The position numbers were made by a program, and so were the translations under genes. Source: Capra hircus (taxonomy: Eukaryota > Chordata > Mammalia > Artiodactyla > Bovidae). Taken from it: a stretch of 64,000 nt of DNA. The notes under the pieces are model-generated. The model saw nothing but the letters and a program-made list of their open reading frames with translations, ran no database searches and was not told where the DNA came from. The DNA lies in assembly GCF_001704415.2 (NCBI RefSeq), contig NC_030836.1:25952001-26016000 (forward strand), read 5' to 3'. Shown here piece after piece: positions 43,698-54,564 of the stretch (within the stretch, counting starts at the first letter, position 1; each line of letters opens with the position of its first letter).

Positions 43698-45480
43698 CTT
43701 TAGCGCTTCTTTGCTTTCTAGCACAGACGCTCCAGTCTCTTCTTATACCATTTTTTCTCCAGTTCCTTTCCTGGTTTCTATTATTGGAGAACATTACCAG
43801 AAACTTCATACTTGAGCAGTAGGTGTATTTCTTGCTTTTAGGCCCTCTAAACTGAGAGAACAAGGAAATGTATGTATATATACCTGTCTATAAATATGTT
43901 TATATGTAACCATTTGTAGCTATAATAAGTTAAACATGACTTCATACTGATGACTCCATCTATAATCCATTACCACATCCTTTCTCCCCTAGCTTGTTTA
44001 TTCTGCCATTCTCATGGTGGGATATCTGACTCACCATCAGCCACTGATTTACCGATCTGTTCAATCTCAGTAAACCTTGGCTTGCATTTGTTTTACTTAG
44101 GTCAGCATCTTTTGTCCCCTTCCGTGGAGCTGCCATGTACATCTGTAACAGAGGTTGTTTTGTCATGTTGTGCATTCCTTCCTAGAATCTCCAGTTTCCT
44201 AAATTAATCTGTACATTTGCACACATTGTTTCACTCTGTACTGTAAATCACTATGGGTTTTGACAAATACAGTGTCATGTATCCACCAGATATTAGCTGG
44301 AAAGCTCATTATTTCACCAGTAATTATGACATTTTAGTTTTCCTGTGTCTGTTCTTTATCAAGTTCTTTATCAAATATAGAGAGGTAGGCTCTCTTAATT
44401 CCTAGTTTGCTGAGTTTTTATCATGAATCAGTTTTTTTTTTCTTTTTTGGAATCAGTTTTCAATGTTGTTAAATCTCTTTTTAGTCACTTGATATATGAC
44501 TTTATATGATTTTTCTTCTATATCCTGTTACACTGATTTTTGCATGTTGAGCTAGTCTTGCATATCTGGAGTAAATCCTACTTGATCATGGTATATACAT
44601 GTTTTTACATATGTTGACTTTGATTTCCTATATTTTGTTCAGAAGTTATCATGCTTATATTCATGAGAGTTATTTGGTCTGTGGTTTTCCTTTTTTTGAT
44701 GTCTTTATCCGACTTTAGAATTAGGATAATTCTGAATTGGATTATCCTGAGAATTAGGATAATTCTCATTGTATTATTTAAGAAGTAGTTCCTCTGTTTC
44801 CACTTTTCTGTAAGAGACTGAAGATAATTGATACTATTTATTCCTTAACTGTTTCGATAGAATTAATAATTAGACTATCTAGGTATGATTTTTCGGAAGG
44901 TTTATTAATTATGAATTCAATTTTAAAAAGAGATATTGAGCTCTTCAGGTTATCCATTTGTCCTACATGAGTTTTGGTATTTTGTGTCTTTATATGAAGT
45001 AGTTCATTTCATTTACATTATCAAATATGTGGAGAAAGAGTTATATATAATCTTCTTTTAATATCTGTATCATCAGTAGTGACAATATCCCCTTCATTTT
45101 TGATATTGGTTATTTCTGTCTTCCTTTGGTTATCCTGACTAAAGAGTTATCAGTTTTATTGATTTTTGCAAAGAATCAACTTTTGATTAAAAATTTTTTT
45201 CTCTACTGCTTATAACTTCATTCATTTCTGATCTAGGTTTTGCTGTTTATTTTCTTGTGCTTCCTTTAGGTTTCAATTACTTTTCTTTCTCTAGTTTCTT
45301 AAATTGGAAACTTAGTAAGATATTTTTCTTTTCCTATTAATAATGTATGCATTTAATGCTGAATATTTCACTTTGATCTTTGTTTTTGCTGCGCCCCATA
45401 AATTTTGGTAAGTTGCATTTTTTCGTTTAGTTTAAACCTTAGCTTGTATAATAAGCACTCTTGACTTCTTCAGTTTGCTT

Positions 45481-46049
45481 TGTAAGAAATGGGAGCATCC
45501 TTTTTTCAGCAAGCCCTTAACATAAATATATTATTTAGCCTGCATAAAATTCTACCAAGTAGTTAACTTTAATCTTACTATATTAGAAGAACACACTGAA
45601 ACACCAAGTTATTATAAACTATGCACAAGATTTTATATCAAATGACTAGTGGAATCAGGATTCGAGTACTAGTAGGTCCACCTGATGTTAAGGTCCATGT
45701 CTTTCTATCACTTAGTTATAAACCACCTGGAGTGGGAAAATAAAGATAACACCACCTTCTAAGTGACCTTGGGCAGGTTGTTTTTCTCCTAATAGTTGTA
45801 TTTTATCATCCTAAAAACTGTGGCTTCTTCTCTTAAACTGGGAGATGCATAGAGAAACATTAATTGTCTATACCTATACTTTTGTTATCAGCATTTTAAA
45901 ATATGTGTTATATTTAATACAATTATTTCATAGTTAAAAAAGATACATTTGCTAAAATAAATGAGGCTGTGAATAGCATTTCACATACCTCTGAGCCATA
46001 AAACCTAGGTGGTAGAGATTTTCTGGGGATCACCCAATCCAGCCCTTTA
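45481..46049. other. AT-rich intergenic DNA, nothing recognised
   Basis: 3' flank of the OR10S1-like gene. No gene and no nameable repeat. Confidence 0.4.
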
Positions 46050-46163
46050 GTTTTCTGCATGCCAGGAGGCATGGCAAGATCTTCGTTCCCTGACCGGGGA
46101 CTGAACCTGCACCCCTTTCAGTGGAAGTGGAGTCTTAACTGCTGGACCACCAGGGAAATCTCC
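46050..46163 (-). mobile_element. CHR-type SINE fragment
   Basis: Reverse: 'GGAGGCATGGCAAGATCTTCG' through 'GGACCACCAGGGAAATCTCCC'. Confidence 0.65.
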
Positions 46164-46359
46164 CAGCCCTTTGGTTTTAAAGATGAAAAGTTTGTGACAG
46201 ACATTGACACCAGTCAGTTGGCTGAAAGGAGGGGAAAAAAGTTCTTGGCTGAGCTGAAACTCAGTTTTTCTGATTTCCACTTGAATGATGCTCCTTTCCC
46301 ATTTTGATATGGAAATAGATGCTTTCTTGGCGGGTAAATGAAGAGAAGCGCAGTTTAGG

Positions 46360-47328
46360 TTAGCAGAGTGGGCTGCCTGCTGGAGGGTCTCTGGAATCTT
46401 GGCCCAGAAGTCTTCGCAGAGCCTGCTTCACCTCTGTGTTCCGCAGGGTGTAAATGAAAGGGTTGAGCATGGGAGTGACTATGGTGTAGAAGACGGCAGG
46501 GGCCCCGACGCCTGCCCCACTGGAGCGAGGCTGCAGGTAGATGCAGACCGGGGGCAGGTAGTACAGGAGCACCACCGTGAGGTGGGAGGTGCAGGTGGAG
46601 AAGGCGCACTTCCTGCCCTCCGCTGTGCGAATGCGCAACACCGCTGCGGCGATGAAGCCGTAGGAGATGATGATGAGGATGAGGCAACCTGCAGCCACAA
46701 TGCCAATGTTTGCAAGCATGACAAGCTCATTGACGGTGGTGTCTGCACAGGCCAGCTTTAGCACTGGGGGAATATCACAGAAGAAGTAGGCGATGTGACG
46801 AGGCCCACAGTAGAGCAGGAGGAAGGTGAGGCAGGTATGTAATGCGGAGTGCACAGCACCCATGGTCCAAGTGATCCCAGCCAGCCCTGAGCACATCCGC
46901 CTGTTCATGGCCACCGGGTAGTGCAGGGGTCGGCAGATAGCCAGGTAGCGGTCGTAGGCCATGACTGTGTACAGGAAGCACTCGGTGCTTGCCAGGAAGT
47001 GGAAGCAGTAAAGCTGGATAGCACAGCCCTCAAAGGAGATCACCTTTCCATCCGGAGTGAGGAGGCCTACCATGACCTTGGGCACTGTCACCGTAGACAG
47101 ACATGCGTCCAGGAAGGAGAGGTGTGCCAGGAAGTGGTACATGGGGGAGCAGAGGTGAGGGTCAGAGCCCACAGTGATGAGGATGAGGAGATTCCCAGTC
47201 ACGGTGATGCTATAGATGAGGAGGAAGAGCAGAAAGAAGAGGCTGGGATGTTCAGCTGTGTACCTCAGACCCTCCAGGAAGAAGAAGTCCACCACAGTCT
47301 GGTTGGGGTCTTCTGTCTCCCTGATCAT
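46360..47328 (-). CDS. OR10S1: Olfactory receptor, OR10S1-like, intact
   Basis: A 322-residue class II odorant receptor on the minus strand. It has a sequon at N9-Q-T, GN at 45-46, and SPMYHFL at 61-67, preceded by LC instead of the usual LHT. C102 and C184 form the TM3-EC2 disulfide. MAYDRYLAIC lies at 123-132, CAFSTCTSHL at 241-250 and PMLNPFIYTLRN at 286-297. ENPNQTVV-type N-terminus, FFLEGLRYTAEH, TPDGKVISFEGC and YLQPRSSGAGVGAPAVF match human OR10S1 as remembered almost throughout, so I call it the ortholog. The ATG at 47328 aligns with an internal Met (about residue 10) of the human protein. No upstream ATG is in frame before the candidate splice acceptor near 47348. Coding GC content is well above the flanking DNA. 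The unusual LCSPMYH is shared in part by the human gene. Confidence 0.94.
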   Translation of the reverse strand: MIRETEDPNQTVVDFFFLEGLRYTAEHPSLFFLLFLLIYSITVTGNLLILITVGSDPHLCSPMYHFLAHLSFLDACLSTVTVPKVMVGLLTPDGKVISFEGCAIQLYCFHFLASTECFLYTVMAYDRYLAICRPLHYPVAMNRRMCSGLAGITWTMGAVHSALHTCLTFLLLYCGPRHIAYFFCDIPPVLKLACADTTVNELVMLANIGIVAAGCLILIIISYGFIAAAVLRIRTAEGRKCAFSTCTSHLTVVLLYYLPPVCIYLQPRSSGAGVGAPAVFYTIVTPMLNPFIYTLRNTEVKQALRRLLGQDSRDPPAGSPLC

Positions 47329-47347
47329 CTTCTCAGGCAGCAGAGGA

Positions 47348-47370
47348 CTGACATCAGCAGACAGAATAAG
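47348..47370 (-). promoter_or_regulatory. Candidate 3' splice site before OR10S1-like ATG
   Basis: On the minus strand TTATTCTGTCTGCTGATGTCAG ends at 47348, about 19 bp before the ATG at 47328. The tract is only moderately pyrimidine-rich. Confidence 0.4.
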
Positions 47371-47399
47371 TAGCCATTTAGTTTCCCCGGAGCGTCATT

Positions 47400-48854
47400 A
47401 GCCAGTTGGTCCATGTCATGGATATACATGTTCAGTTCACTCTTTTGGCCTGTTCTGGTGTTTTCTTGCTGCCCTTTCAAAATGAGTCTTTTAGTATGGG
47501 AAACACTATCTTTTTGAGGCACATAAAGAACTGTAAGGATTATTTGGGAAATAACAATGGCAAGATAAATACAGATTACAAATCTTACTCTCATGGAGCC
47601 TGTATATATATATATATATATTTTTTTTTTTTTAATTTTTTTATTTTTTATTTTTTATTTTTGCAGAGTTGGGAACTGTGGTTCCTCTGCTCCCCTGATT
47701 TACTCTGCCGTACTGCATATGTGGATGACCAGGTTCCTATTGCTTTGAGTCATCAGGGAGTCATATCTCATCTTCTGGGAGACTTGTCCAGAGTTTGGGA
47801 GCTATTACATCAGCCAGGAGCACAGCAGTCCCATGCATTCTTCATCCAGAGGGAGTTCTTTAGCTACTCACAATCAATTCTCAAGAGAAGGATGATGAAG
47901 CCTTAGAGAATTGAGTTAATAATTATCAGGACAAATTGTTCTGTTTCATTTCATGCTCTTCCTGTAAACCTTTATTTCAGCCTTTTGGGAAATGTTTTCC
48001 TGGTACTTTGTTTTTAAGTATAAAATGAAATTTAAGTTTTCTTTAATTCTTTCAATCTGTTAACTCTTAAACCTAATTAGATGTTAAATTATATGAAAAT
48101 TTTCTTTAAACTGCTTATTTCTGCTCTATCTTCAGTTCTATAGGTTTTACTTAAGACTTCCTCTGCATATTTCATACCTAAATTTACACAAAGGTGTTTT
48201 ATGTCTTAACTCTCAATTTCCTAATATATAAAATGTTCTGTATTCCACTTTGTCAGTTTTCTTAAAACAACATGTTTAATTTCTCTCTCCCTTTCACTGT
48301 TCCTCTCTGTCTAAGGCATAAATTGACTCTCTTTTCAATATGTAAAATTATCTGCAAACTGATTTCATTATAAGCACAAAATCTTTATCTTCTGCAGGAA
48401 GAAACTTCTCTTATCTAGGGTTGCTGTCTACCTCTTCGCAATTTGCCATAATCTCCCCCTGATCTCATCACAGCATTCCATCTTAGAAAGTGAATGGAAT
48501 TCTTTTCATCTCTGCCTTCACTAATATACTCTCTATGGCTAATTTTGAACATTAATTCCTCTAGTAGCCCTTTGTAAATAATATTTTATCTCATACTACT
48601 TTATTTATTCATGAAATATATAGTATTAAGGTAATTATTAATAATAATTATACCAAAGTACATGCTATGTATCATGAATAATTATCCTAAATACAGTATG
48701 TTTCATGGGTGAATAAAGTGATGTGAAATAAAATATTTATAAAGGGCTTCTAGAGGAATAAATGTTCAAATTTATCCTTCTTTGGACTTAGTGTTCCATG
48801 TGTTCAAAGAGGAACATAGAGAAAATGTCTTATGCCTTATCTAGTTTCTTTTTT
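47400..48854. other. Intergenic DNA with TA/T-rich tract
   Basis: 5' flank of the OR10S1-like gene. A (TA)n run at 47602-47620 is followed by T-rich DNA to about 47662. 47663-47906 is a non-repetitive stretch that I cannot assign. The 166-codon frame across it runs through the TA/T tract and is not credible as a gene. Confidence 0.4.
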
Positions 48855-49050
48855 AAAAATTTATTTTTAATTGGAGTATAATTGCTTTACTATGTTGGGT
48901 TTAGTTTCTGCTGTATGACAATGTGAATCAGCCATGAATATTATATATAACCCCTCCTTCTTGAGCCTCGTTCCCCCAACCCTTCATTCCACCCCTCTAG
49001 GTTGTCACAGAGCACTGGGCTGAACTCCCTGTGTTACACAGCTCCTTACC
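48855..49050 (-). mobile_element. Old L1 3' end, antisense
   Basis: 'ttggagtataattgctttac', 'tgtgaatcagcc', 'gttgtcacagagcactgggctgaactccctgtg'. Same family as the pieces at 2465 and 5160. Confidence 0.7.
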
Positions 49051-49134
49051 TAGTTTCTGATTAATGTTTTTGGTATAGAGAAGTAGAAATAGCAAGGAGC
49101 CAAATTTATTTGGTTGCTTGTAAGCTTAAGTTTA

Positions 49135-49250
49135 GAAGGAAATGGCAACTCACTCCAGTATTCTTGCCTGGGAAATCCCATGGACACAGGAGCCGGGGGG
49201 CTACAGTTCATGGGATTGAAAAACTCAGACATGGCTTAGCAACTGAACAG
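49135..49250 (+). mobile_element. Bov-A monomer SINE
   Basis: Forward: 'AAGGAAATGGCAACTCACTCC' through 'CTTAGCAACTGAACAGC'. First of three SINEs packed within 600 bp. Confidence 0.87.
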
Positions 49251-49257
49251 CATTTAA

Positions 49258-49468
49258 GGGCTTCCCAGGTGACTCAGTGGTAAAGAATCCATCTGTTAAT
49301 GCAGAAAACTCAGGTTCAGTCTCTGGGTCAGGAAGATCCCCTGGAGAAGGAAATGGCTATTCACTCCAGTATTCTTGCCTGGAGAATCCCATGGACAGAA
49401 GATCCTGTTGGGCTACAGTCCATGGGGTCACAAAAGAGTCAGACACAACTGAGTGACTAAACAACAGT
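49258..49468 (+). mobile_element. Bov-tA SINE
   Basis: Forward: 'GGGCTTCCCAGGTGACTCAG' through 'GTCAGACACAACTGAGTGAC'. Confidence 0.9.
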
Positions 49469-49532
49469 GATGATGGCAAACTTAAGTTTAAGTCTCTGGT
49501 CAATCACTTATTAGCTGAAAAAGAACCATAAA

Positions 49533-49738
49533 GAAAGTGAAAGTGAAGTCGCTCAGTCATGCCTGACTCTTTGCGACCCCATGGACTGCAGCCTGCACCA
49601 AGCTCCTCTGTCCATGAGATTTTCAAGGCAAGAGTACTGGAGTAGGTTGCCATTTCCTTCTCCAGGGAATCTTCCCAACCCAGGGATCAAACCCAGGTCT
49701 CCCGCATTGTAGACAGACACTTTACCGTCCGAGCCAAT
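49533..49738 (-). mobile_element. Bov-tA SINE
   Basis: Reverse: 'GAAAGTGAAAGTGAAGTCGC' through 'GACACTTTACCGTCCGAGCC'. It faces the two preceding copies, so the 600-bp block contains inverted SINE pairs. Confidence 0.9.
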
Positions 49739-50089
49739 AGAACCATAATTGTGCCAAATTTCTTGGTTCGTCCATTCATCAAATTTTAAATGGGGATATT
49801 ATTATTTGTGACAATTATTAGTTTACTTAGAGTAGGACACATAGCACATGACCTTAAATTTATTCATATTCACTAATTTATTCAGTTTTCCTATAATGCT
49901 CCTGATGAAAAATTGCATAGATTCTGCTTGAACAAATTAAGCAATGGAGTATTCCCTATTTCACAAGAGAGCTCACTCCAATATTGGGTAGATTGAAGTA
50001 TTGTAATGCCCTTTACATCAACTATATATATATATGCTTGATGTTTCAACCAATTAGGTTTAGATTTGTCCTCTTCTCACTCACTGGAA
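49739..50089. other. AT-rich intergenic DNA, nothing recognised
   Basis: A short (TA)n run stands near 50023-50034. No gene. Confidence 0.4.
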
Positions 50090-51180
50090 TGGATATGATT
50101 TTTAAAGTGAACAAACAGTAACAAGTGTTATTGATTGTGGAGAAACTGAAACCTCTACACATTGGCATTCAGAATGCAAAATGGTAGAGTCCACTTGGGA
50201 AAACAGCATGGAAGTTTCTTAAGCAAGAGTTTTACTATATGATCGAGAATTTCCATTTATAGGGATACACAAGAGAAGTGAAAACATGTGCATATAAACA
50301 TAAATGTTTATAATGGAATTAATCGTAACAGTCAGTGCCTGGAAACGATCATGTTTGTTGGTCATCAACTAGTGAATAGATTTTTTTTAAAAGTATATCT
50401 GTACACTGAAAAAGCACTCAGCAATACAGAGAAACAAAATGCTAATGCAGATTATAAAATGGATAGTACTCAAAAACATGATGCTAAGTGCAAGAAGCCA
50501 GACACAAAAGGTCACATGTTGTATGCTTAGGAAACATTCTGTTAAGACAAATCTATAAAAAGAGAAAAGTTAGTGGAAACATGAGGCTGGAGTGAGACCA
50601 GGGAATGAATACAGACTGTCATGAGGAATCTTTCTGAAGTGAAGGAAATGTTCTAAAATTGAATTATTGTTATATTGCACAAGTTTGGAAATTTACTAAC
50701 AATTTATTTATTTATCTTTTAAATACAAATTTACTTATTTTAATTGGAATTTACTTTACAATATTGTATTGGTTTTGCCGTACATCAACATGAATCCGCC
50801 ACAGGTATGCACGTGTTCCCCATCCTGAACCCGCCTCCCTCCTCCCTCTCCATACCATCCCTCTGGGTCATCCCAGTGCACCAGCCCCAAGCATCCTGTA
50901 TCATGCATCGAACCTGGACTGGTGATTTGTTTCATATATGATATTATGCATGTTGCGATGCCATTCTCCCAAATCATCCCACCCTCTCCCTCTCCCACAG
51001 AATCCAAAAAACTGTTCTATACATCTGTGTCTCTTTTGAATTGTATCCTTAAATAGGTGGATTTTATGGTGTACAGAAATGAGTTATTAAAAAAGGAAGA
51101 AGTAAATCAAAAGGAAGAAAGTCTGCAAAGTGATGCAAAACACGATTTAAATAAATGGACAAATACTGTTTGCTGAAGGA
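50090..51180 (+). mobile_element. Old L1 3' end, split by a younger L1
   Basis: Forward old L1: 'TGTTATTGATTGTGGAGAAAC', 'cagaatgcaaaatggtagagtcc', 'taatggaattaatcgtaac'. It resumes after 51038 with 'aattgtatccttaaataggtgg'. An antisense bovine L1 tail at 50715-51037 lies inside it. Confidence 0.7.
50715..51037 (-). mobile_element. Bovine L1 3' fragment nested in old L1
   Basis: Antisense 3' UTR: 'TTTACAATATTGTATTGGTT' through 'ACATCTGTGTCTCTTTTG'. The insertion separates 'aaatttactaac' from 'gaattgtatcc', which are neighbours in the older element. Confidence 0.85.
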
Positions 51181-52344
51181 TAGTATAATAAAGTATTTAA
51201 ATTCCTTCTAATTTTTAAAATGTTTTTGTTTTGAAATGTTAAATTTCTGGAACATTGAAAAATAGAGAAGATGACATATATTGAGTTAAATTCTCCTAAA
51301 GCTGACAGTTTATAAGCCACTGTAAAATTATAAGAATCAGGGAATTAGCATTAGTATCATACCATAAACTCGACTACAGACCACATTCAAATTTCACCAG
51401 TGCTTCTCCAATATCACTTTTCTTTTCCAGGACCCAGCAGAGGATCTTAGTCTCCTTTAATCTGTGACAGTCCCTCATTCTTTCCTTGTAATTAATGACT
51501 TTTGCCCTTTTGATGAGTACCAATTATTTTCTATAACATATTTCAATTTGGATATGTATGATGTCTTTTCTTGAGTAGATTGAGATTATGCAGTTTTGGC
51601 AAAATACCATAGAAGTGATACTGTATCCTTTTCCAGGTATACATCATTTCAGGGTGTATGTGATATCAATATGTCTTATTATTGGTTATGGTAAATGTCT
51701 TGCAGGGGAGATACTTTGAGATTATGCTTATATTTTGTATCTCCTCAAATTTTCACTCAACAATTTTAGAATCATCCATTTTGTCAGGGAACATTATTAT
51801 CTTGTTGTTTGTCTAATGGTGATTTAAAAAAATTCCATCAATCCTGTACATTATTATTAATAATTGGAATTCTTCTGTATGGAAGAACAGTTTCTTCTTC
51901 CTGTTTATTTATTCAATTATTTATATCAGCAGAGATTCATGAATATGTATTTTATTCTGTGATTAAACATAATGCAGTGTAATATTTATTTTGTTATTCA
52001 AGTTGTTCTTTTTAACCATTTGGGGCTCCTTCAGTTTTTCATCAGTATCTTATTGTTATGCTTCACCTTTTTCATACATGTCCTAGTTTCCTGACACAAC
52101 AGGATGTTCCAGGCTGCTCTTGTATTTTCCCTTCTCCAACCCTAGATGCTGCAACTTCTCTAAAGAGCCTTTCTATTGGAGAATTGTATTAAAATTTAGA
52201 AACCAAATCTGATTTCTAAGTGCACTCCTTGCTACTGAGATGTCTTTACTCCTAGGGACCCTCAACAAATAGGAAATATATGTATGAGTACTAACACATC
52301 CAAACATATGCATCTATACTTATTTCTGTACCTTAAAAATTTTT
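51181..52344. other. AT-rich intergenic DNA, nothing firmly recognised
   Basis: The wording around 51350-51480 ('ccacattcaaatttcaccagtgc') and 51850-52090 suggests an antisense old L1 or L2, but I cannot assign it. No gene. Confidence 0.35.
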
Positions 52345-52570
52345 TTTAAAAAATTTATTTATTTATTTTTATTATTTGTTATTATCATTTTTTTACTTTA
52401 CATCAACATGAATCCACCATGGGTGTACATATGTTCCCCATCCTGAACCCCTCTCCCACCTCCCTCCCCGTACCATCCTTCTGGGTCATCCCAGTGCACC
52501 AGCCCCGAGCATCCTGTATCATGCATTGAACCTGGACTGGCGATTCTTTCTTATATGATACTCCCCCAGC
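52345..52570 (-). mobile_element. Bovine L1 3' fragment, antisense
   Basis: T-rich start, then 'TACATCAACATGAATCCACC' through 'GAACCTGGACTGGCGATTC'. Truncated to about 220 bp. Confidence 0.85.
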
Positions 52571-53330
52571 CCTGAGCTTCTGTATCATTTTATCATCATA
52601 ATTTTAAAAGCTATTTATTTGTAATGATACTTCCAAATTCCAATGCAACACCACTTTTGCTCTCTTTATTTGTAGTTTCTTTCCCCAACAGTGAGAAACC
52701 TACTTCTCATTACCTAAATTTGTCAGTTCCATATTAGATTTTTTTCTTTAATTGCTTTTGGATTTTGAGTCATAATACAGAATTATTACCTTATGTCATG
52801 GTTGAAGAATAATTCACCCGTGTTTTCCTATATTATTTGTAAGCTTTCACATTTTACATTTAGATTCCAAATCTGTTTGCAGTTTATTCTCTTCTGTGGT
52901 GGAGGAGATATGGACCTAATTTTGTATGGCTTGTGTATATGAAGACTTTGATTTTTGCATATTAAATCCCTTTTTATTACTGGTCTTTTAAATTGAGTTA
53001 GTTTTTTATAATTGATTCTCTGGGATTTTCCAGATATCCTATCTATTATTTGCATATGGAGATACTTCTTTTTTATTGCTTATGCAGTTTTTATTTATAT
53101 TTAAATATTTATTGGAGTATAGTTGATTTAAAATGTTGTGCTAATTTCTACTGTACAGTAAAGTGAATTAGTTGTACATATACATATATCCATTCTTTTA
53201 AATATTCTTTTCCCATAAAGATCATTACAGAGTATTGAGAAGACATTTCTGTGTTATACAGTAGGTCCTTATTAGTTATTTATTTCCTATATAGTAGTGT
53301 GTACATTTATATAATTTAAAATATTGACCA
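52571..53330 (-). mobile_element. Old L1 relic, antisense
   Basis: 53060-53330 is an old L1 3' end ('attggagtatagttgatttaaaatgttgtgc', 'gttatacagtaggtccttattag'). 52640-53050 reads like antisense ORF2 of an old L1 ('ggtttattctcttctgtgg' context) but weakly. Confidence 0.5.
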
Positions 53331-54160
53331 TCTGTCTTTTTGCTAAAGTTTTCTCAATTATCTTTTGATTGGTTGATGTTCTTTCATTAGTAGATTCTTT
53401 AGGAAGGGTTGATGAATGCAAAATTCCTTAAGTACTTAATGTGTTGAATGGTGTTTTTTCATTGCCTTGATCTTTGAAGGGACAATTGTGCTGCATATGA
53501 AATCATTGGTTTATACTTTCTGTTACTGAGTTTTTAAAAACATGTTGTACCATTGCTTCTTTGCTGTACATTTTGCTTTTTAAATGTCTGATGTCTTAGT
53601 TAATTCTTTTGCTTTTGTAAATTATTTAATAATTTGGTTGAAGTCCTTGGTGGTTTTATCTTCATATTTGAAATCTAGTAGTGTCTTAGATTTGCTTAGG
53701 ATATCTTAGAGTTGACTTTATAAAATATGACAGAGACTAGATTTTAAAATTATATATCTATTTATAACATGAACATAACCTTCATATGAATTTCAAATAA
53801 AAATTGCAAACAAAATAAACTTATAGACTAATATCATTTATGAATATGAGTGCAAATAATCACATAGAAGCAAATACATGTCAAATAAAGTAATATTTGC
53901 ATAAAGCATAAGGATATTTTAGTATCAGGAAACAATTCATTATAGTTCACCACATTAAGAAATTTATAGGAGAAGAAAATATTACCCAATAAATTAAGGA
54001 AACAAACCTCAATAGTCATTATGAAAAGAATATCTTAGTATATTAATAATTTAAAACGAAATAAAGGGTACAATTATTTTAGGGACAATCACATTTATGG
54101 TGACAATTTATTTGTATTCCCCTCAAAGTCAGGTAAAATAAAGAACATCTCTTTTATCCT
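53331..54160. other. AT-rich intergenic DNA, probably old L1 debris
   Basis: 53930-54020 recalls sense L1 ORF2 ('ttatagttcaccacattaag', 'aattaaggaaacaaacctc'). No gene and no useful frame. Confidence 0.35.
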
Positions 54161-54162
54161 TT

Positions 54163-54436
54163 ACTGTTGCTGTTGCCAAGTCGCTTTAGTCGTGTCTGAC
54201 TCTGTGCAACCCCATATATGGCAGCCCAACCAGACTCTGCTGTCCCTGGGATTCTCCAGGCAAGAACACTGGAGTGGGTTGCCATTTCCTTCTCTAATGC
54301 ATGAAAGTGAAAAGTGAAAGTGAAGTCGCTCAGTTGTGTTCGAGCGACCCCATTGCCAGCAGCCCACCAGGCTCCTCTGTCCATGGGATTTTCCAGGCAA
54401 GAGTGCTGGAGTGGGGTGCCATTGCCTTCTCCGTAT
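54163..54436 (-). mobile_element. Bov-A2-type SINE, two Bov-A units
   Basis: Reverse: two Bov-A monomers in tandem (about 54175-54300 and 54325-54436) joined by the linker 'GAAAGTGAAAAGTGAAAGTG', the defining layout of Bov-A2. Confidence 0.9.
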
Positions 54437-54564
54437 CCTTTACTACTGAGCATTTTATAAGTATCCTTGCCAACATGATAAAATAAGAAAAAGAGAAAAG
54501 ATTGTGCCAAAGAAATAAACTTTGTTTTTAATTTGGGAAAAAACAAGGATTGTATCTGGACTCT

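Larger units (their letters stand above)
42090..45480 (-). mobile_element. Old L1, antisense, long but fragmented
   Basis: Antisense L1 text is followed in pieces: 3' region near 42120-42500 ('ctctgtgtgacttatttcactt'), ORF2-like parts near 42790-43200 ('cagtctttcatcattaagtataatg') and 44330-45470 ('ttgatttttgcaaagaatcaacttttg', 'ctttgatctttgtttttgctgc'). Two SINEs are nested in it. The stretch 43380-44330 is only doubtfully part of it. No usable frame remains. Confidence 0.6.

Noticed and set aside
47406..47906. 166-codon plus-strand frame next to the OR10S1-like gene
   Set aside because: It runs through a (TA)n/T-rich tract encoding IYIYIYFFFF-like residues, has no family resemblance and no supporting context.
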